Below are positions 50,248 through 62,889 of a stretch of 64,000 nucleotides of DNA, in pieces. Under the pieces are notes generated by a model. The model saw only the letters and a list, made by a program, of their open reading frames with translations. It had not been told where the DNA came from and did no database searches. The position numbers were made by a program, and so were the translations under genes. How positions within the stretch are numbered: the stretch's first letter is position 1; every line of letters begins with the position of its first letter. Source of the stretch: Strigamia acuminata (taxonomy: Eukaryota; Arthropoda; Chilopoda; Geophilomorpha; Linotaeniidae); NCBI GenBank assembly GCA_949358305.1, contig OX442314.1:18655060-18719059 (forward strand). The letters are read 5' to 3'.

Positions 50248-52228
50248 TCACATGGAATACCCCATGAACAACTTGGAAATGAAGATCAAACAAGTAAACA
50301 GAGACCGGAATGACAAGATGAAAAGAATAGCTAAGATGGTATTAAATATTAAATTTGCACCACGCGGGTCACTGGCACTGCGCTCTGGAACTGTGAGACG
50401 GGATGAGTACCGGTCTTCCCCCTTTGCCATAAACGAAAAATGTTCTTTTTGATGATTCTTGAACCAATGTTCAACTAAAAATCAATTTAAAATTTTGATT
50501 AACCTATATAACAGAAAATAAAACAACATGATATATTGCCTCACTTTGACAACCCACGCAGCAATAGTATCTAGGTTCAGACCAGTTTTCGTCCATACAT
50601 CTAAAAATAATTGCATTTATGAAAATTAAAATTAAAACAAAAAATAATTCAACATTATTAACTTAACTGTTGACACATTTTATACGGTGAAACTTGATTT
50701 TCCACAGAAAAGCAATATGCGCAATGATGAGGAGCTTTTTGCTTGACTTCGTTAAAACAACTTTTTGAATAATTTACTTTTAGATCACGTACCGGCATAC
50801 TACTTTTTTGATCCTGCACAGACAACTTCACTAACAGAATTGATGAATTACCATCTTCAAATATTAAAATATCATTCAAACCACTCACCAATATTCCGGA
50901 ATTATTTCTTTTATTTGGCATTTCGTCAACTTCTAATATTTCTTTCATTCTCTCTTTTCTCCGTACTTTCATTACCTCGGTCAGTTGTTGTACAAATTTT
51001 GCGTGTTCATAACTTTCAAAGCTTTCGTCCAAATTCGTATTAACCATTCCCTTGCCTTTTTTCTCTCTTAGTAAACTATGAATCCACTCGATTCTTTTTT
51101 CTGTATCCCCAACCATTGCAAATAATGCTTCGCCCCATGTACAAGCAAGATATTGTTCCAGTAACCCAGGCTCAAAACCAAAATCCAAATACTCTAACGG
51201 AGTATTCCAATAATCTTTAGGACCTTTTCCATCGCTCGACAACCATTTGTAGAATATTTCGCACAATGCTGCACCAAAAACCATTTCGAGACATCTGATA
51301 AGTAACTCTTGTAGCTTTAATAAATAGTCAATCTATAATCAAACTTCGTTACAAAACAATCTTGATATAACGCACCGGTAAGCCTACTGTTGAATCGTCC
51401 TCAGATTGGTCGGACAAATTGTGTCTCTCTCCTTATACGGAAGAGCAAGTTTACAATTCCAAAGCAATGCAAAATAAGCATAAAGCAAGTGCAGCTACCT
51501 ACTTGGAAATAAACGCATTACTTTAATCACATCCAAACAGTATTGACTGGCGTCTCTTGGCGATCCTGAAATAATTACATTCTTTTTAATTTGAAAAAAA
51601 GCAAAACCTATAGTTTATTATCGCTTCTTTGCATTATACCTCGCAAAAATTTTTTGTGAATATAAATATTCGCCGCATCCATTATATCGGGCAATTGTTC
51701 TTTAATCTGGTAAAAATCCAGAAATGTATTCGCCTTTTTACTGTACGTATTAATATTAAGTAAAGTAAACATTTAATTACCGCATTTAAGTAGTGACATC
51801 CAGGATTAAAGCAAAATGCTAACCAAAATCTGAACCAAAATGTTGTCCCCTGGAAAAGATCGTAGTAATTCAGCAAAAAATAATGTCACCACAAAACAAA
51901 CAGTTTATTTACCTGCTCTATGATCATTCTTTCAAAGACATGTTTACGATTTAGAACAAAATTAGGCCCACATCCATTTCTCAAAATTAAATCAAACGGT
52001 GTATTTCCTTCTCTTCTCGCCAATGAAATAAACTTCATACTGTATTGACAAATAGTTTTGAAATGAAACAAATTCTTTTATTCTTAATACTTTCTCACAA
52101 ATTTTGAACACGTTTAAGCAGCCCAATTAACTTACCAAATTTTACCCAGAAGACCACTCCTTAAAGTGCCTCCTATTGGAAATATTCAAAAATAAAACCA
52201 ACGAACAATATGTAAACTGTTTGAGCAT
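50248..52228 (-). CDS. MYND-like zinc-finger protein B, paralogue of MYND-A
   Basis: Exons 52146-52228, 51913-52039, 51781-51849, 51640-51706, 51499-51565, 50668-51294, 50545-50600 and 50248-50474 give about 440 residues. If the extra 5' exon is not used, the ATG at 52038 gives 412. The 5' exon (MLKQFTYCSLVLFLN) is supported by phase only. Shared blocks with MYND-A include CGPNFVLNR, FWFRFWL, FCFNPGC, ANIYIHK and FGAALCEIFYKWL, with identical lengths of four exons. The MYND finger (CAYC, YKMCQQC, YYCCVGC, EHWF, H) lacks the last cysteine: EHC of paralogue A is EHF here. The last exon reads on into an extra tail of about 60 residues with a hydrophobic segment (LIFNTILAILFILSF). The function is unknown. 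The finger may be weakened, and the tail could anchor the protein to a membrane. Confidence 0.7.
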
Positions 52229-52495
52229 TTTATTACAGTTTCTTAGCGAAAGTTTGTCCGATAGCTTCCCATCTGTACAAACATGCTGAATACCATGCAC
52301 AGGTTTACGATAACTAGAGTTAGGCGGAAAAAACAACCCCCAAACGTCAAACTAAAATTATAAATCACACCAGGGATCAAGGTAACTAGGATGAAGAAGA
52401 ATGAACTCAACCGTGATTTGATATCATAGCTCAAATTATTCTAATAATACGGCGTATATTATTTTCAAGTTTCATTCACGTCAACTTCTGCGAAA

Positions 52496-54741
52496 ATGTT
52501 CTTGTCAAAGATATTTTATTTTGGATTGCTTATTTTAGAAATCAAAATGATTGTAGCCGACGAAACGAAGTGTCCATTTATACCAAAGCTCAACATTTTT
52601 CCTGGAAGTGGATGGGATGTTCTTGCAAACAGAGAGAAGAATCAAACGTTGCAAATCTCCTACAATCAATGCAAAGTTACGAGTGATGGAAAATATTTAA
52701 TCCCAGACAATACCGAAGTTGTTTTGTTGAAAACCATGGAATTGGAGGTACAAGGAGACTTAATTGAGCATTGGTCTAATTTCACGCCACCAACTGTAAG
52801 TGGACTCCATGTTATTTCCGATATTTGGCCTGTAAAATTTCAACCATTGTACTTCTCATTTTCTGAAGAATACAAAAGAGTAAAAGAGACCTTAGTGAAA
52901 TACAACGAATTTATCTGCAGAAGTCAATTGCGTCATTTGTTGTACCGGGTACACGCTAAACCAAACGCACCTTTAAATCCTAGACTGCAAGCTAAATTCT
53001 TGGAGATTATTGACGCTCTGAAGACTAATCAGAAGGAAAGAGCCGAATGCATACTTGAAACAATTGTTCGTGATTACGGCACGCATTACACGAAAAGTGC
53101 GGACATTGGTGCAGTTTTGATCAAAGAGGATTTCCTCCCCGTGTCGTTTCTAGCCAATCATTGTCACGAAAAATGGAAAATTTTGTCAGCTTGCAAGGCT
53201 TCTTTCGGCGCATATGGATTTTCGTGGTCAGACAAACATTACCTTGATACCTCGTTGCTTAATGAATACAATAAAGCCATTGAAGAATCAAGAATTACAG
53301 TGATTGGTGGACCCAATTGGAAAATAGACACTAGTACCGGTAGTAACTATATTATTGCGGACGAATGGTTAGCTAGTACAAAGAAAAATATGACTTTGTA
53401 CGACCGTTCTGGTGATTTGTTAACGGGTTTGATAACTCCTTCAAAATTTCCTGACGTCTCGAAAGCAAACCTAAAGAAACTTGAAGATAAGTTGGGTAAT
53501 GCCATTCGCAATTATTACAGGTAAGTAAGATTTAAAAATAAAAATTAAAAAAACATGAAATAAAATTGTAATATTGTATTTATTTCTCATTAAGTCGCAA
53601 CATTTACGAAGGATGCATGCAAAAAACTGCACAGAACTTTGATTTTACTGCGAATTTAGATGACGACTCGTGTTTTAGTGGGAATATGGACTACGCGTTT
53701 GGTGGTATTTTTCAGAAATGTACCGACGACGCCAACTTGGAAGAATTCAGCGGTGAAGCAGTTTGTTTTGCATATACAATTAATAACCCGTTGACTGACG
53801 ACACGACATGTCCTCCTAATTTTGAAGAAAGATTTTTGCTCACACGAAGCGAACTTTACACATACACGTTGCCGTCGTGTCAATGGAAATGTAAAACTTA
53901 CTATAGTTTGCTCAGAATCAGCATATTTTTCTGCGTAAGCTCGCCACATTTATCAACAACCAAAAATTATTACGAGTTTGGTGGACTTTATTCTGCTGAA
54001 GTCGTCAACATACAAACGGAGAAAAAAAACTGCCCGCCATACTATTCAATGTTTTCTTTCCTTGATGACAAACTAGTGTTTTGTCTCAGCAGCTACGCGA
54101 ACGAATCGACCAAACAGTATTCCCTAGCATTTGGAGGACTTAGTATTTGCCAATCGGTTGTTTGTTGCTCCGAGGGTTATAAAGAACAGTTGGCTACAAC
54201 ATACCTGGGTCACAACATATATTACTGCATTCAAGAATTAAACTTATGGGTTGTAATTCATAGATCGATTCCTATTCTTAGTCAATTTTCATTTGAAAAC
54301 TGCACCGACAATGATTATCCCATACTTACACCTCACAAAAATATCACAATTGGAGATATTAAAGAAATTTTAAAAGAAGTTTTAAAAGGAGATTCTAATG
54401 GGTATTCTAGTGGATATGCAGCATTTCACACCCTTTTAATTATTATGGTGCTGGGTTTAACCTTGGCTTTAACTTACTGTCACAAAAAATGGATAATCGA
54501 AAACGTGCTACGTGCTCACAATTACTGTCGTAAACGTCTTAGACGTCGTAATAACGAGCAACAAGTAGTGTCTGCTTCTGGATTTGACATTGCACAAGTT
54601 GAAGTTGATTACCAAACTGTGTGTAAGGCTGAATTAAGATTACAGACACAAAAGATTCTCAACGCCCACAGTAAACCAGAAGGAGGAGAATGCACAATAC
54701 TCGAAATTGGCAATCTAGCAAACGGGTCAGATGATTGTTAA
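52496..54741 (+). CDS. MPEG1: MPEG1 / perforin-2, MACPF pore-forming immune protein
   Basis: Innate-immune pore-forming protein of phagocytes, stored in membranes with its pore domain facing the lumen. Two exons, 52496-53520 and 53595-54741, give 723 residues (human 716). Layout: N-terminal signal peptide (to about residue 21), MACPF domain with the signature around DYGTHYTKS at about residue 195, a cysteine-rich middle region with repeated FGG(I/L) motifs (the MPEG1 P2 region), and one membrane span near residue 645 (HTLLIIMVLGLTLALTY). A basic cytoplasmic tail of about 70 residues follows. Length, domain order and single C-terminal span are those of MPEG1. The near-intronless structure is also usual for this gene. 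Poly(A) signal AATAAA at 55032-55037. No break or frameshift seen. Confidence 0.9.
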
Positions 54742-55052
54742 TTAAAATAACCAGAAAACCGCACGCATTTGTAAACAAACACACGAACCAAAATTACCAA
54801 GGCAAAAAATTGTAGAAAAGGCCAATACAATTTCTTGCTGCAAAATCTTTCCCCAGCATTAATATACAGTGTGTGTGTAGATGTCTTCATAAATCTACAT
54901 AATTAGAAATAATTCGCTTTTTTTCATTTAAATTCTTCTATTTATTCAACAGATTGTAAAATCCTTGAGTAATTTTAATCACGAACTATATAATGTTTAT
55001 CTTTCCCATAAAGATTAAAAACAATTTCAAAAATAAAGTCTCGTTCTAACTC
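54742..55052. other. Overlapping convergent 3' ends of MPEG1 and SLC25 carrier
   Basis: 311 bases. The MPEG1 poly(A) signal (55032-55037, plus) lies to the right of a carrier poly(A) signal (TTTATT at 54941-54946, minus). The two mature transcripts are therefore predicted to overlap by about 100 bases in antisense. Confidence 0.55.
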
Positions 55053-56382
<1,330 letters not shown>

Positions 56383-56807
56383 GACATGCAACAACCTACT
56401 TCAAACTCACATTCCACAGTCTGCAACTTCAATACAACAATGTCCCAAGAATAATGACGCAATGTGTTCAGCAGAATTGTTAAATCAAACGGTGTGATTG
56501 TGTTATTCAACGTAAATTCAAAAAACAGGCCTAACATAAAGCATTCTGGAGAGTTGAAAGCGTTTTTATTTGTAACCATCTATTCAAGTCGTTGTCTGTC
56601 GGGAAAATTTCTATTGCTTTCTGTGTTTTCACATCGTCAAAAATTCTTTAGCTAAGCAAAAACTAAGTTTTCTTCTAGCAGGGTAGAATAAATGTTTACT
56701 TTTTCCATTAGAACTACATCTTGAGTTAATAGAAATGTACACTTTACAATAACAACAAAAAATATGTTTTAAGTTTAATTATTCTTTTACGAGATATTTG
56801 GTAGTCG
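56383..56807. other. Spacer between carrier and coiled-coil gene
   Basis: Tandem same-strand genes. The minus-strand frame of the carrier is closed by a stop just upstream of its ATG. No EF-hand exon is visible here, which supports the short carrier. Confidence 0.6.
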
Positions 56808-57531
56808 TCAATTATTCTTTAACTTGTTAAAGAATTTGTTTTTGCTGTAAAACAAGTTTATTTTTGTTTTCAAACTTTGTGATTTGACTTCGAGAACCGC
56901 TTGCTTTTGTAAAATCAGCTCATTTTTGTGCTTCAATTTGTTTATTTCGTCAGTTAGTTTTTTCACTGTGTACACTGAAAAATTACCGGTAAGAATTTTA
57001 ATAATAATATTTTTTACACTTACAGATGGAGTTAAAATACCTCCTGAGTAAATCGTATCAGTCACTTCAAAAATTCCTTCAAAGGCTTTCTTCAGCCTAT
57101 TATATTCGGTGTGTTTTAAAACCCCAATACTGGTATTCACAGAAATATTAATAGTCGTCGTATCTAATAATCTTTTTTGTGGAGTGGCTGCATTAATTTT
57201 ACTTAATTCTCCAGCCACGTCTTGTAAGATCAACTCAGTTGTTCTCATATCATACATCTTCTTTCGTAAATCTTAAAAACAAATTTGTTAATTAACTATT
57301 ATGTACCAAAATTGTTACGGTGTATTATTTGCTGAGTTTTAAACTGCTGACTCGTTGCCTACATTTCAGCAGCATGGCATTTAATTCAAACTCGTCTTGA
57401 ATTTGGTGAATAAATTTACGAATTAATAAATCCATTTTGTACTCAATCTCTAAAATTGTTGCTCTAATAGATGCAACATCTCCATCATAATTATAAATAT
57501 GAAAATTATCATTTCCAAAACGCGAATTCAT
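56808..57531 (-). CDS. Small coiled-coil protein, unrecognised
   Basis: Two exons, 57345-57531 and 56808-57271, give about 216 residues. It starts MNSRFGNDNFHIYNYDGD and is largely helical, with heptad-like stretches (RATILEIEYKMDLLIRKF; KKLTDEINKLKHKNELIL) around a short polar middle with threonine/proline (NAATPQKR). The join uses a modest donor (A before GTTTAA) chosen by phase. Exon 2 contains a 49-base GTAAGT...CAG stretch that would break the frame if spliced, so it is read as coding. It starts only 100 bases after the stop of the laminin-N gene on the same strand. The two could be one unit, but every splice path I tried between them meets a stop. No function assigned. Confidence 0.5.
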
Positions 57532-57630
57532 AATTTGTTTTCCATGTAATACAGACGGTTATAATTCACTATAAAAATGGAGAAAAAATTTTTGAAAATA
57601 ATAAAAATAATTTTTCTTCATATCCGATAT

Positions 57631-60134
57631 TTACTTTATCAAAACTTCTTTCAGTTTAATAAAATTAACCAAAAGTTTCTTAAAAACCACGGTAGATTTC
57701 TGCAAAATTAAGATAAACTTATTGCCTACTCAAAATAATTACATTTAATCCATCATACTTTTTTATCAAAAAGCAAATCCTTTTGTTTATTTAGTTTTAT
57801 AATTATCAATCTTAACGAAGATTGAATGTTCATCAATCGGCACTTACATTGATCAATGCATTCCAGCTTTGTTCTAAAATATTGAGGCAAAAAGCAAAAT
57901 TACCATAAACGCATTTTTATATAAAAATACCAACATTCTTCCCTTACCGGTATTTATTAGCTAACCCTAACGTTGTATTTGCTAATAACAGTTCGTTACT
58001 AAATGCCTCTAACCCATGTCTTCTCTCCACAACAGCTATTTAAAATAAATTCTAAAGTTGTTAACTATGGACTTAAACGATAACACTTGCCATTTAATGT
58101 TGTAAACGAATTGCTTAATGCCGTTAACGAAGTGTTTATCAACTTCTTTATTTGCGAACAATCCTCATCAATTATTTTTAAACCGTGTCTGACCTAAAAA
58201 CAAGAGCCACTCTCACGAGTAACAAATCGCTATTTTAGTCTGTTTAAAGGTCATGGGAAGAGAAAAATAAAAATTGAGGAGAAGATTGTTTGTGTCATTA
58301 TTAGACCAAATCCATTGTTGAAACGTGTTCAATTGTTTCGAGAGTGTTATATCGTTCGTTTAAACATTTGAAAATTCTCAAATGTCCTCCATTTTTAGTT
58401 TTCGAAAGTTTCCAAAAGTTGCCGTTGGTGGCGCTATTTATGACGTCATCGGCGACAAACAAGCAGCTTTTTAGCATGGGCTTGGCTTCATTTAAGAGCT
58501 ACGAAAATTTAGTATTAGTTCTTTTGAACCTATACACTTGCAACAAATAGCAAATTGGAATATTTACTGAATATTAAAATCCCAATAACCTAACAGTGTT
58601 GTCAAATTTGGAAAAAAATTTTCGTAGCTCTTAAATGAAGCCAAGCCCATGCTAAAAAGCTGCTTGTTTGTCGCCGATGACGTCATAAATAGCGCCACCA
58701 ACGGCAACTTTTGGAAACTTTCGAAAACTAAAAATGAAGGACATTTGAGAATTTTCAAACGTTTAAACGAACGATATAACACTCTCGAAACAATTGAACA
58801 CGTTTCAACAATGGATTTGGTCTAATAATGACACAAACAATCTTCTCCTCAATTTTTATTTTTCTCTTCCCATGACCTTTAAAACATTTTACCGAATTCA
58901 ACCGTCTCGGTGTCGGTACTCTCACAGCCACTGGCAAATTTTTAAACTCATTGAGCACGGGTAAAAGATGTTGAACGCAATCTGTAATAGCACCTACAAA
59001 ACATATGTTTGAGCAGAGCAGTTATACCAAAAAATCTAACCTGAAAACTTGCATCCTTACTTTCGCCATAAATTGCTACATTCTCTAACGTGTAATACAG
59101 CTGAAATTAAAGTTTGAATCAATTACAAATAAACAGTTTGACGAAAGCACTTTTCCTTACAAAGTGTTCAAAATGTTTTTCATTGGGTATGTAATCCCCA
59201 TGAAACGTTTCAAACTTCTGAAATCGCAATCGAATTGCACTGGCTTCAAACCATTCCTTTATTCAAAATTTGTATTTAAAAAATAAATTAACACATAAGC
59301 TAATATGTACCATACTTACAGGTGAATCGATCTCGCTACAAAATGGAACTCGCGGATCAGGATCACTCAATAAAATTATAATCTAAAGTAAAAAATATAT
59401 AAGCAATGTATATACTCAAAATAAAATGATATACAAAGAAATGTTAAACTATTAGTAAGAGTATTACCTCTTTTTCGCTGTTCAATGATGACATCTTGTG
59501 AGAGCAGTATAATCTTTTTTGTCGCTGCTTTATATTAAAATTCATACAAAATGTTTTATCCCCAAAAACTCGCCACGGAGTGAAGTTCTCATTGTCCACG
59601 GATCTTTCCAAAGTCCATTGACGAGCAATGCGAGCAGGCCCCACTTGAATCATAATTGCCAAAACATAGAATTTCTAAACAAGAGGAAACAATAAACACT
59701 TGAATTCCAAGATGTGTTCTCTTGAATCCAAAAATAGTCAAATACACACATGTGGTAAGAAGATAGTGACGTTTACTTCACTAATATTGTTAGCTGACTG
59801 CCACCAATCTTTCTTCCCACTAACAATATTTTTTATTGTGTGTTTGTAAGCCGTACACTCGTAGCATTTCGTCGCCTAAAATCACATATTAAAAAATGTG
59901 CCCCAACACCCGAATATTGCACTAAATTTATCGCTTTTTAATTAAATTGCTTACAATTGCTTGCAGTCGTCCGAGACCAGGTGGTGGCGGGGAATGGAGA
60001 AGGCATGATATCTCGGGCGGTGAGCCGCAAGTAGAAGTAGCCCATAGACTACTTGGCCGAATAAAATGTCCCGGCACAATTGTTGCGGAACATGCGGTAA
60101 AGAAAAAAAATAGAATCAATACCCGACTCAGCAT
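57631..60134 (-). CDS. Secreted laminin N-terminal (LN) domain protein without EGF repeats
   Basis: Eleven exons, 59955-60134, 59750-59875, 59468-59674, 59320-59382, 59161-59256, 59061-59100, 58893-58993, 58091-58193, 57948-58035, 57759-57873, 57631-57699, give 395 residues. A signal peptide (MLSRVLILFFFFTACSA) is followed by an LN domain to about residue 205. Its motifs are CGSPPEISC, KKDWWQSANN (the conserved WWQS), RQWTLERSVDNENFTPW, DPDPRVPF, EWFEASAIRLRFQ and YYTLENVAIYGE. In laminins and netrins this point leads into cysteine-rich EGF repeats. Here it leads into about 190 residues of cysteine-poor, mainly helical sequence (IDEDCSQIKKLINTSLTAL; ANTTLGLANKYR) and a stop. Intron 7 holds a 641 bp inverted repeat, and exon 8 may end at a GC donor (G/GCAAGT). 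LN domains drive laminin-network assembly or receptor binding. Confidence 0.7.
58243..58883. repeat. Near-perfect inverted repeat, 268 bp arms, possible foldback element
   Basis: Left arm 58243-58510 and right arm 58616-58883 are reverse complements, with about two mismatches over 268 bases, separated by a 105-base spacer. Both outer ends contain TTAA (58244-58247 and 58879-58882) followed by AGGTCATGGG. This would fit a TTAA-flanked foldback element of 631 bases (58248-58878). It sits wholly inside an intron of the laminin-N gene. Each arm carries a TGACGTCA/T motif. Reading either arm outward-in gives the same short open frame, so no coding function is implied. Confidence 0.9.
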
Positions 60135-62754
60135 TGTTCCTAATAATAACAACACGATACTCTTGGGTGGACTCCTGTTACTAGACGTAGCAAATTAAAT
60201 TTCTAAATGTGAAAAACGAAACGAGAGACAAATTTGTTCTCCGAGCAATTCAACATTTGTCCTTCCGTACGCAAGTTAAGTATTTTACAGTTATTTGCAC
60301 ATTTGTTTGCCCTTTCCACCAATCTCTATGGAGACAATCCAAAACTAAATTTACATATTTTATTAAAAGAAAAATTTGAATTGCATTTCCGCTTTTGCAA
60401 AGCAGAATCTGTTCCGAGAATTTTCAGTTTTTTAAGAAATATAAAAAAAAAATGGGGGGAAATAGAAATTTCCCATCGTTAAAACATGTTATGAAATTTC
60501 GACTTTAAATTACCGTTACAAAGACCCTCGTGCGCACCCCTGATTGGCCTTGTTTTCTTTTTATTTTAATTAACTGCACCTAGAATTGAGAAGCCGGAAA
60601 CCCATCAGAGTTCCGACGTACGCGTATACAACAGATGCGACGTGCAACTCAACCAATCACCAAGCCTTTCGCAACGGCACAAAAATTAGTTTATTTAGAT
60701 TACACAAGTTTCACTTCATCTCTATCCTCACACGCAGCAACTTGACCTAATAAACTATCTCGTCCAAAATTCATTTTTCCACGATGTTAAAAAATTACTG
60801 GTAATTTTGTTTTCAAATAACCATTTTTTTCTGTCATAAAAATATAATAAAACAAATAAAACAAAACTCATTTCCTGCGAAGCCAAATGTAAGATTGGAT
60901 TTTCTAATCATAATGAAAATAAATAATGATAAATTTTTGAAAGGGTCGAGAGACGTGCAATACTAACTCCTCATCAAATGATCACCTCGAGAAGTCACTT
61001 TAGTTTCCACACATTTAACTATTTATTCTCATGATTTATTTCACACTTTTTAGCTGTATTAAGTATAGGAAAATAAACTATCTTGCTTCAATAACCTGTT
61101 TATATGGATTTCCTTCCATAAACTATACACAAATAATAAAAAGCAAGTTGTTTAACATGTGTAATCGTAGTAAAATAGTAATCACAAAGGAAGGTAGTGA
61201 GAGTTACCATGACGTGGGATCTGCTCCTTCATGCTTTCAAGAATTTAATTTTTTACATGTAAAAAAAAGTTTCCTGTTTTTTTTGTCACTTCGCCCACTC
61301 ACCTTAATTTTGGAGCATCATTACATAAAAAAAAATATATACATAAAAACTTCTTTATAAGTGCTTGTAAATGCAAAAAAGCAAATCATCAATAATAAAT
61401 CATCAAGAGTTTGTTCAATCGGAAAAACCATTCGACGCGAATCAGGTGAGTGTTTCCGGTTGCAAAAGAATTAATGTCGTCTTTGGGTTTTGAAACAATT
61501 TTTTTTCTTAATTTCATAAAATTCATACAGTGTTTACGCTTAAAGGTGACTAAGCAAGTTCTGATGACGACATCGCAGAATCTTAACCGGTAAAAAAAAT
61601 ACGCGCCATCTGCGGAGAAATTCAATGCAATTTAGTTTAGAGAATACAAGAATTTACGAGTTAAGAAAACAAATACAAGTTTGAAATCCTTCAAATCCAG
61701 CTTCTAAATTCTTTTTTAGAAAAACTTAGCATATGTCGTAAATCATTTAATTATGTCGTTTAGACATTTACATTTATACGATAATAAATATACAAAAATG
61801 CAAATACAATAGAATATGAATATTATAATATTAAGAAATAGCCATGCATTTTCCTTTTCATAAAATTTCCCCTTTTTAAATTGTTTAATAATGATACTAA
61901 TAACTTTCCTCGATCGATCAATCAATCAATTAATGAATTTCTAAAAACGTCTCAATTCGTGTTTATTTTATGAAAATTTCTTAAAATCGTTTAATGTTTG
62001 TTTACTTTTCTTTGTTTTTAAATCCATAATATTTCTGAGTAAACATTTAAAATAAATATATAAAAAACAATATAGCATGATCATTTTTCAATAATCAAAA
62101 CTCGTAATTCCTATTTCCCTCTCGGTTCACCAAAATTTTTATTACCATTGATCAATCTAATTGGCACTTCTTTAATCTTTCCTTCATCTTACCGCTGCAA
62201 GCGAGAAATCAATTTCCAGCGTCATGTTCATTTTCTAATCAAACGCACACATTTCGATCATGTAAACCGTATATGGTATCGTGTACAACTAAAAATATCA
62301 CTAAATCCCGGTAATAAATTAAAATTATATCAATTATTTCTTAAGAAAATCTTTCTAAAAAGTCTAATTAACAGCATTTATTTGCGAAACAGCATTTATA
62401 ATGCTAATGTTCATTAAAATGTCATTTTAAAATACATTAATAAATCTAATTAATAACAATACAAAAATTTTAAAACAATCCGCATAGTAACAAACTTAAA
62501 AGCAAATCAACAAAATTAAAGAAAAAATTGTATTAAAAAATAATTGACAAGTTTTGAGTTTATCACGTAGCAACCTGCTGCCTACCTTTCATCATAATTC
62601 AAGCATTAAAATGCTTCATAAAATCATATCGTAAAAATAACTAAGATTACAAATTTGGATTTGTAGAATAACGTTAAGAAAATACGTATGCCCGTAATTT
62701 TGCATCGGAACTCGGAAGGGAATTTCCATCCGCCCCCTGCGCTTGATGGTGCAC
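60135..62754. other. Gene-free region upstream of the laminin-N gene
   Basis: No exon chain seen on either strand. A GC-richer patch at 60530-60690, with CCAAT-type motifs in both orientations (GATTGGCC and CCAATCAC), could be the laminin-N promoter region. The rest is A/T-rich with scattered short chance open frames. Confidence 0.5.
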
Positions 62755-62889
62755 TGACGTCATGACAATGAGTTCGTGTTTTCCTCCAATTACCTCAGGG
62801 CGATCCTGGACGTGATGCGATATAAAGAAACGCAGACCATTCCAAATCTCACATCAACATCTCAACAATCAACGACACATCGATAATGT
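62755..62889 (+). promoter_or_regulatory. CRE-CCAAT-TATA promoter and short first exon of a plus-strand gene
   Basis: A full palindromic CRE (TGACGTCA) at about 62755-62762, CCAAT at 62786-62790 and TATAAAG at 62821-62827 are ordered and spaced like a strong metazoan core promoter. Transcription should begin near 62850. The leader (CATCAACATCTCAACAATC) is pyrimidine/A-rich and free of ATG until AT followed by GTGAGTAC at 62888. An intron could therefore interrupt the start codon, or exon 1 may be untranslated. The body of the gene must lie at or past the right edge. Confidence 0.6.

Noticed and set aside
51384..51524. Open plus-strand frame in the MYND-B intron 51.3-51.5 kb
   Set aside because: Reads as plausible amino acids but has no start, splice context or similarity I can name; treated as chance.
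56987..57035. 49-base GTAAGT...TTTTTCAG intron-like stretch inside the coiled-coil gene
   Set aside because: Its length is not a multiple of three and splicing it leads to a stop in every phase, so it is read as coding.
60234..60482. 82-codon open frame on plus near 60.3 kb
   Set aside because: No domain, no splice chain; upstream flank of the laminin-N gene.
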